A DNA stretch of 20,002 bases from a virus. The position numbers were made by a program, and so were the translations under genes. Positions 15,484 to 20,002 of this stretch are shown here, one piece after another. How positions within the stretch are numbered: the stretch's first letter is position 1; every line of letters starts with the position of its first letter. The stretch covers positions 3,065 through 23,066 of IMG/VR virus record IMGVR_UViG_3300001097_001146; one strand, written 5' to 3'. The notes under the pieces are model-generated. The model made no database searches, had not been told where the DNA came from, and was given only the letters and a program-made list of their open reading frames with translations.

Positions 15484-16902
15484 ATGGACAAGACAGTACA
15501 ATTAGCAAATGGTACCACTCTCACGGGAGAAGCTGCGATTCAGTATGGTAAGAAACCGTCTGCACTACCTATATCAGATAACTCTAAACCACTTGACGCG
15601 TCTAAGTTAGGTAATGTAACCCCCACAACTATTCCGACAATCCCAACAGCATTAACAACAGGGAACCTTTCTATCTCTAATAACTCAACAACCGCACAGG
15701 TTAAGACAGACTCTAGCGTGCCCGACCCTGTAGTTAATCAAGAAAAGGCTGGGCTAAAAAGCTACCTAAGTGGGATTCTTGGTAATATCTCTGGTCAAGC
15801 TGAGGAAGAAAATAAGATACGAAAAGAAGCACAGATAGCAGAGAAAAAACAGCGTGCCCTGAGTATCTCTAATGAGTTTGATGTTCTTGATAAAGGATTC
15901 AGAGATGAGGTCAAACAAATAAGACAAAATGTTGAGGGTAAATTTGGCGGAGCTGTTGAACAAGATGTCGCTAAAGCACAAGATAGATATGAAGACCGTC
16001 GCGCAAATATCTCTTTGTCATACAAGGTAGCAAACCAAGACCTCCAAGGCGCAGAAGAAATTGTATTACAGAAAGTAAATGCAATTAAATCACAGAATGC
16101 TCAATCTATACAGGCATACCAACTCCTTGCAGATTCAGTTAATAATGACCTTACAGAGTCTGAGAAACTACAAGTCCAAGAACAGATAAGTATTAGACGG
16201 GAAAAAGCACAAACTACAGAAGAAACTTATGCTGAAACACTTAAAAATGCAGTACAAAACAAGGCACCAGCATCAGTGTTATCTGCTATTGACGAGGCCG
16301 CACGACTACCGGGGGCTACGGCGGCAAGTATTGCAACAGCTGCAGGTAGTTATGGGGTAGAACCATTAGAGAAAAAGTATAGCTATAATGACGGTGTGAT
16401 TTTCGACCCATCTACTGGAACAGTTATGAATCCAACAAGCACTAATGTAGGAAACGTAGACCCAAACACACTCGCATATTCACAACAATACGCATCAACT
16501 GGTATGATACCTACAGGACTTCCAAAGGGTACATTTGGCGAGGTTGCTCGTGTAGCAAAAGAAATGCCAAAACCCGTGGGCACTATTGTTTCTAATATAA
16601 CTGGAGTAAAAGACTCAAAAACTGGCGTACAAATCCAAGATGACTTTACTCGACTTTATAATATCACTGAGAATGTAAAGAAACTTGAAGAGCTTGATAA
16701 AAAGCGTATAGGTGGACTTGTTTCTGGTGTCTTTGGAAAAGTATTAGGTTCAAAAAACCAAGCAAAATACCTTACTATAAGAAAGGCTATTGTTGATGAT
16801 ATCCAACGTATGCAATCAGGTGCCGCACTTACTGAACAGAACAAGATTTTTATGAAGAATATCTACCTGGTAGATATTCAGAAACATTTTTCTTGGGAGT
16901 AG
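15484..16902 (+). CDS. Virion protein, N-terminal part of a frame-split gene
   Basis: 472 residues. The N-terminus is polar and Pro/Thr-rich, then a long coiled coil (about residues 100-260; ENKIRKEAQIAEKKQRALSI, LQVQEQISIRREKAQTTEE), then a globular part with GVKDSKTGVQIQDDFTRLYN and RKAIVDDIQRMQSGAALTEQ, patterns seen in internal virion or tail-associated proteins. The last ~20 residues (from NKIF onward) lose resemblance, whereas the -1 frame reads YEEYLPGRYSETFFLGVDSK and runs directly into the next ORF. With one extra T at 16847-16851 the gene would encode a single 664-aa protein. See the separate entries for the T-run, palindrome and duplication. Confidence 0.7.
   Translation: MDKTVQLANGTTLTGEAAIQYGKKPSALPISDNSKPLDASKLGNVTPTTIPTIPTALTTGNLSISNNSTTAQVKTDSSVPDPVVNQEKAGLKSYLSGILGNISGQAEEENKIRKEAQIAEKKQRALSISNEFDVLDKGFRDEVKQIRQNVEGKFGGAVEQDVAKAQDRYEDRRANISLSYKVANQDLQGAEEIVLQKVNAIKSQNAQSIQAYQLLADSVNNDLTESEKLQVQEQISIRREKAQTTEETYAETLKNAVQNKAPASVLSAIDEAARLPGATAASIATAAGSYGVEPLEKKYSYNDGVIFDPSTGTVMNPTSTNVGNVDPNTLAYSQQYASTGMIPTGLPKGTFGEVARVAKEMPKPVGTIVSNITGVKDSKTGVQIQDDFTRLYNITENVKKLEELDKKRIGGLVSGVFGKVLGSKNQAKYLTIRKAIVDDIQRMQSGAALTEQNKIFMKNIYLVDIQKHFSWE
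16834..16843 (+). repeat. Tandem GAACA duplication at the frame break
   Basis: GAACA is present twice back to back (16834-16838, 16839-16843). Deleting one copy would restore the reading frame as LTEQDFYEEYLPGRYS and continue into the downstream ORF, giving 662 residues. This makes it one of two possible indel explanations for the split gene, the other being a lost T in the run at 16847-16851. Confidence 0.6.
16857..16879. repeat. Perfect 11-bp inverted repeat with 1-base centre
   Basis: GAATATCTACC (16857-16867), centre T (16868) and GGTAGATATTC (16869-16879) are exact reverse complements. As RNA it would form a 10-bp stem with a 3-base CTG loop. It starts five bases after the T5 run 16847-16851, in the region where the two reading frames overlap, so it could act as a frameshift-stimulating hairpin; a protein-binding palindrome is the alternative. 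Confidence 0.6.
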
Positions 16903-17477
16903 ATTCAAAAGAAAAAATTAAAAACTTTTCTACCGTAATGAATGATAAACTTAAAAATGGATTATCTTCAAATGGGCTTTCTATTTATGGATACTCAACT
17001 GTAATGGTTGGTGAAAAAGAATATAGGGTTGGTGAAACCATAGGAGAAGGCGACTTAAAGGGTGTAGTACTTCCTGATGGACAAATATCTGTTCCGAATA
17101 GCACATCAGATTCTGTTAGTTCAGTAAGTATTCCCCAATCATCTCGTTTGTCATTCGTTAATAATAACCCTGGCAATCTGCGATTTGTAGGGCAGTCGGG
17201 GGCATCACAGGGTCAGGGAGGATTTGCTAAATTCTCAACACCAGAATCTGGTGCAGATGCTCTTAAAAAACAAATAGCACTTGATGCTTCAAGGGGTCAT
17301 ACATTGAGTTCATTTATTAACAAATTTGCACCCCCAAGTGAAAACAACACTAAACAATACATTGCTCAAGTTTCTAGTGAATTAGGAATTAGTCCTAATA
17401 CAAAGATTTCTGATGTCGATATTATAAAATTAACTAAAGCCATTGCGAAGAAAGAGAGTGGCTCAAATATAGGGTAA
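16893..17477 (+). CDS. C-terminal part of the frame-split virion protein (NNPGNLR domain)
   Basis: In the -1 frame the sequence is open from 16836 (a TGA lies at 16833). The first start-like codon is TTG 16893 (194 residues) and the first ATG is 16938 (179 residues); neither has a ribosome site, so it is probably translated only as part of the upstream protein. The segment 16851-16935 completes the upstream family pattern (EYLPGRYS...GVDSKEKIKNF). The C-terminal ~110 residues contain NNNPGNLRFVGQ, GGFAKFSTPESGADAL, HTLSSFINKFAPPSENNT and YIAQVSSELG, the layout of an NNPGNLR-type domain found in phage virion proteins and often linked to peptidoglycan degradation. Catalysis is not proven. Confidence 0.65.
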   Translation: MGVDSKEKIKNFSTVMNDKLKNGLSSNGLSIYGYSTVMVGEKEYRVGETIGEGDLKGVVLPDGQISVPNSTSDSVSSVSIPQSSRLSFVNNNPGNLRFVGQSGASQGQGGFAKFSTPESGADALKKQIALDASRGHTLSSFINKFAPPSENNTKQYIAQVSSELGISPNTKISDVDIIKLTKAIAKKESGSNIG

Positions 17478-17481
17478 TTAT

Positions 17482-19389
17482 ATGGCAATTATTTCAGCAG
17501 CAGAATTTCTAAAACGCACACGCGGAAATACACAAGCCGTAGCACCTTCTTTAGCACCTTCTTTAGAACCACAACAGGAAAAGACAGGCTCCTTTTCTGA
17601 GGCGGTTGGTGATTTCACAGGTATCGGAGCAGATATTGCAAAAAGTTCACAAAAACATGCAGATAATATAGAAACAATACGCCAAGCTGAACAATCAGGT
17701 GGGCAAAGTGCTATGCGTTCGGATTTACAAGCATTTGGTCAATTAGCAGGTGCAGGTGCAGACGCTAACAGTGCCGTATTTAAAGGTGGTGCAAATATAC
17801 TACTTTCAGATAAAACAGAAAAAGACATAACTGATGTTATTACTAAGTTCCGTACTAAAGTAAGGGCAATCCCAGAAGTACAAGGCATCATAAACAAATA
17901 CAATAATTTATCGCCAGAACAAAAACGTGATATTGATGCAGTTGGTGGCATAGTTTCTCTTATAGGAGAGTTCATCGGAGTAGGTGTTGCTAAAAGAGGT
18001 GCAACAGTAGTTAAAGAAGGTGTTATGGCAGGTATAGACGCTACAACTGGTGCTATAAAATCAGGAGCAAAAAGTGTTGCAGATAATGGTGTCAGTCAAA
18101 TAGCATCAGACTTTGCTTCTCGTGTACCTAGAGCAATCGGTAGAGCTAAAGACAGTATCGCAGAAGCTGGTATTCGTGCAGAAAAAATCCGTACAGCAAC
18201 ACCAGCAGTTAAAAATGCTATAAAAAATAAAGTAGACAGTGGACTTATAGACGCAATTTCAGAAACTGATGATGCTACAAGAAAAGCATTTAGTGATGTC
18301 TTGGATATTGCGGAGCAACCTAAAACATTTGGAAATAAAAAACAACCGACAATAGTTGGTGGTGATTTGGCTGCTCAACAATATGACATTATAAACAAGT
18401 CTAAACAAAAAATTGGTAAAGCTCTTGGTGATGAAACAAAACTACTTTCAAAGACTGAAAAACTAAATATGCAAGATGCTTTTGGTCAAATTGATGACAC
18501 TCTTTCAGAGCAAGGTATTATACCTAAATACACAAAGCGCGGTGTTAGACTTGATTTTGCTGGTTCAAAATATACACCAGCACAACGTACAAAAATACAA
18601 GAACTTTACAATCTCGCCACAGAAGCTGGTGATACCCTTTCACCATTGAGTATTCGTGAGAAAGACCAGTTATTCAGTGCATTAAAGAGAGAAGCAAAAT
18701 TTGAAGGTGTTGCAGATATAATTATAGATACCCCTGAAGGTAGTAAAAATATGTTTGATGTATTTAGAGGTGTATATTCTAGTAAACTTGATACAGTATC
18801 ACCTAAAATAAAAACTCTAAATGCAGAGTATAGTAAGTTTTCAAGACTAACAGACGATATTGAAGATAGTATATTCAAAACGCCAAACTTTAATGTAACA
18901 AAAACTGCTGACCCAGCAGAATTTGCAAAGGTTAATCTAAGACGTATTTTAGGTGAATCTCAAAGTTCTCCAGTGTATGAAGCAATAGCAGATGCAATGG
19001 ATAATACTGCTCGTGGTCTTGGATATAAGGGTGCATCTCCGAAAGTAGTTGCAGAATTTGCACAAGAAATGCGTAAGTTATTCCCCGACACTATTCCAGC
19101 AACTGGTTTTAGTGGTGGCATAAGAGCAGGGATAGGAGATATTATTGAAGCGGTAAGTAAAGCAGGTGCTCCAAATCTAACAGACCAACAAAAAGCTGTA
19201 AGGGATTTACTAAATAGTTATCTGACTAAAAACAAAAATACTATTATACCTAAAACAACTCCTAAAGCACCAGTTAGTGCGACTAAAAGCCAAATGAGTA
19301 AACCTAGTGCTAAAAATGCTCCAAATGATGACATAACCAAATCATCTACCAAACCAGTACCCAAGTCAAGTAAAGCTAACAAAAAATAA
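17482..19389 (+). CDS. Large internal virion/ejection-type protein
   Basis: 635 residues, not assigned to a named family. The N-terminus (MAIISAAEFLKRTRGN) is followed by a 12-bp tandem repeat encoding APSLAPSL, a long helical Ala/Gly/Lys-rich region with a hydrophobic glycine-rich stretch (DAVGGIVSLIGEFIGVGVAKRG) that could insert in membranes, a more globular part (residues ~300-560), and a basic, Lys/Ser/Pro/Thr-rich low-complexity tail of ~55 residues. Large, helical, last-in-cluster proteins of this kind are typical podovirus internal (pilot/ejection) proteins that leave the capsid with the DNA. That role is inferred from composition and gene order. It begins four bases after the previous stop. 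Confidence 0.55.
   Translation: MAIISAAEFLKRTRGNTQAVAPSLAPSLEPQQEKTGSFSEAVGDFTGIGADIAKSSQKHADNIETIRQAEQSGGQSAMRSDLQAFGQLAGAGADANSAVFKGGANILLSDKTEKDITDVITKFRTKVRAIPEVQGIINKYNNLSPEQKRDIDAVGGIVSLIGEFIGVGVAKRGATVVKEGVMAGIDATTGAIKSGAKSVADNGVSQIASDFASRVPRAIGRAKDSIAEAGIRAEKIRTATPAVKNAIKNKVDSGLIDAISETDDATRKAFSDVLDIAEQPKTFGNKKQPTIVGGDLAAQQYDIINKSKQKIGKALGDETKLLSKTEKLNMQDAFGQIDDTLSEQGIIPKYTKRGVRLDFAGSKYTPAQRTKIQELYNLATEAGDTLSPLSIREKDQLFSALKREAKFEGVADIIIDTPEGSKNMFDVFRGVYSSKLDTVSPKIKTLNAEYSKFSRLTDDIEDSIFKTPNFNVTKTADPAEFAKVNLRRILGESQSSPVYEAIADAMDNTARGLGYKGASPKVVAEFAQEMRKLFPDTIPATGFSGGIRAGIGDIIEAVSKAGAPNLTDQQKAVRDLLNSYLTKNKNTIIPKTTPKAPVSATKSQMSKPSAKNAPNDDITKSSTKPVPKSSKANKK
17540..17563 (+). repeat. 12-bp tandem repeat (APSL unit)
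   Basis: TAGCACCTTCTT occurs twice in direct succession, in frame, encoding APSL twice in the N-terminal linker of the internal virion-type protein. A length-variable linker is a reasonable reading. Confidence 0.7.
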
Positions 19390-19391
19390 CA

Positions 19392-20002
19392 ATGGATAAA
19401 CTCAAAAAACTAGAAGACATACTCCAAGCCCTTGATAGGGATACTGTTACCAATGAGGAACTTGCCCAAGTGACTGGGGTTCTTATTGACGCTATTAAAA
19501 AATCCAACGAAAAAATGGAAAAAGGTATGTCTTCAGGCTTTCAAGAGTTTAAGGATACCCTATCAGAACTTAGTAAATCAATTCAATCAAAAAGCGACTC
19601 TAAAACAGTACTATCCAAGGAAGAGGTACAATCTCTAATATCAGAGGTGAAAGACCTCGTGACGAGGCGTATAAACGCTATAGAGCTCATGCCAGGAGAT
19701 AAGGGGGATTCTGTACAGGGTGAACCTGGAGAAAACGGTTCACCCGACACTGCTGAAGACATACGAAACAAGCTAGAGCTATTGAATGGGGAAGATAGAC
19801 TAGATGCAAAATACATCAAAGGAATCGTTGCGATAGACCAAAAGCGTATTGATGATATTGAGAAAATGGCAAAAGCTAACTCGATGCCAATAACGACTAC
19901 ATTTATTAACGGTAAAAGAGCAAAAAATTTTCAATTCTCTGGTGCAGTTGTCACATATCAAGGTGATACTGCATATATATCAATCACAGGTGGTGGTGGT
20001 GG
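19392..20002 (+). CDS. Coiled-coil/collagen-like phage fibre-type protein (3'-truncated)
   Basis: The frame is open from ATG 19392, two bases after the previous stop, to the end of the window: 203 codons with no stop. Residues ~1-95 are helical and charged (MDKLKKLEDILQALDRDT, LSELSKSIQSKSDSK), followed by a short collagen-like Gly-x-y stretch (GDKGDSVQGEPGENGSP, about 100-116), a helical segment (AEDIRNKLELLNGEDRLDAKYIKGIVAIDQKRIDDIEKM in pieces) and a C-terminal beta segment ending in a glycine run at the edge. This order is common in trimeric phage tail or head fibres. Binding specificity would lie beyond the window. Confidence 0.72.
   Translation, partial: MDKLKKLEDILQALDRDTVTNEELAQVTGVLIDAIKKSNEKMEKGMSSGFQEFKDTLSELSKSIQSKSDSKTVLSKEEVQSLISEVKDLVTRRINAIELMPGDKGDSVQGEPGENGSPDTAEDIRNKLELLNGEDRLDAKYIKGIVAIDQKRIDDIEKMAKANSMPITTTFINGKRAKNFQFSGAVVTYQGDTAYISITGGGG
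19718..19745. repeat. Perfect 9-bp inverted repeat in the collagen-like segment
   Basis: GGGTGAACC (19718-19726) and GGTTCACCC (19737-19745) are exact reverse complements around a 10-base loop. It is inside the fibre-type gene, exactly over the codons of the collagen-like Gly-x-y stretch, and has no T-tract after it, so it is not a normal terminator. Confidence 0.6.

Noticed and set aside
655-19819. Many minus-strand ORFs of 60-133 codons, e.g. 13558-13959 and 3379-3738
   Set aside because: All lie opposite well-supported + strand genes, show low-complexity Ser/Leu/Phe shadow composition and match no family pattern.
1-20002. Alternative genetic code (TGA recoded as in some uncultured bacteria)
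   Set aside because: TGA ends several genes at family-consistent lengths, for example at 4048-4050 and 4332-4334, and no gene needs a TGA read-through to be complete.
1-20002. Transposon, integrase, tRNA or CRISPR array
   Set aside because: No transposase or integrase motif, no cloverleaf-like sequence and no regularly spaced repeats were seen; the gaps between genes are too short to hold them.

Overview
This window looks like the late (virion structural) region of a tailed phage, most likely a podovirus. The basis is a portal, a scaffold-like protein and an N4-gp56-type major capsid protein, followed by a head-tail adaptor-like protein, tail and appendage-like proteins and large putative internal virion proteins; no tape-measure or tail-tube gene is seen. 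All genes lie on the + strand, packed end to end with ATGA, TAATG and TAATATG junctions. The base composition is AT-rich and TGA is used as an ordinary stop. None of the gene starts has a convincing Shine-Dalgarno sequence, which fits a host that does not rely on one (Bacteroidota and some other lineages behave this way). The host cannot be named from this sequence.

Layout. 1-1731: 3' part of the portal gene, open at the left edge. 1733-2752: two small unknown genes, then an acidic scaffold-like gene. 2783-3772: major capsid gene, followed by the one clear rho-independent terminator (3798-3824). 3841-11098: an 11-gene, almost gap-free block. It starts with two small unknown proteins and continues with a glycosyltransferase, a HIGH-type nucleotidyltransferase, a zinc-finger sugar C-methyltransferase, a sugar cupin, an unknown 126-aa protein, a DegT-type aminotransferase, a TOD1/MUCI70 (DUF616) glycosyltransferase-like protein, a short nucleotide-sugar dehydrogenase and a second GT4-type glycosyltransferase. 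11174-20002: adaptor-like protein, appendage proteins, a 686-aa tail protein, a long protein split by a -1 frame change, an internal virion-like protein and, running off the right edge, a coiled-coil/collagen-like protein.

Working model (inference). The phage carries its own partial pathway for a modified, possibly branched amino-deoxy sugar, with three glycosyltransferase-like proteins to attach it. Because the block sits inside the late structural cluster, directly after the capsid gene, glycosylation of the virion itself is at least as plausible as remodelling of the host surface. No NDP-sugar pyrophosphorylase or 4,6-dehydratase is present here, so the early precursors would come from the host or from genes outside the window.

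The most unusual local structure is at 16831-16902. The reading frame of a virion protein breaks at a T5 run, five bases before a perfect 11-bp inverted repeat, and next to a tandem GAACA duplication. This may be a true frameshift mutation, an assembly error, or a programmed -1 frameshift.
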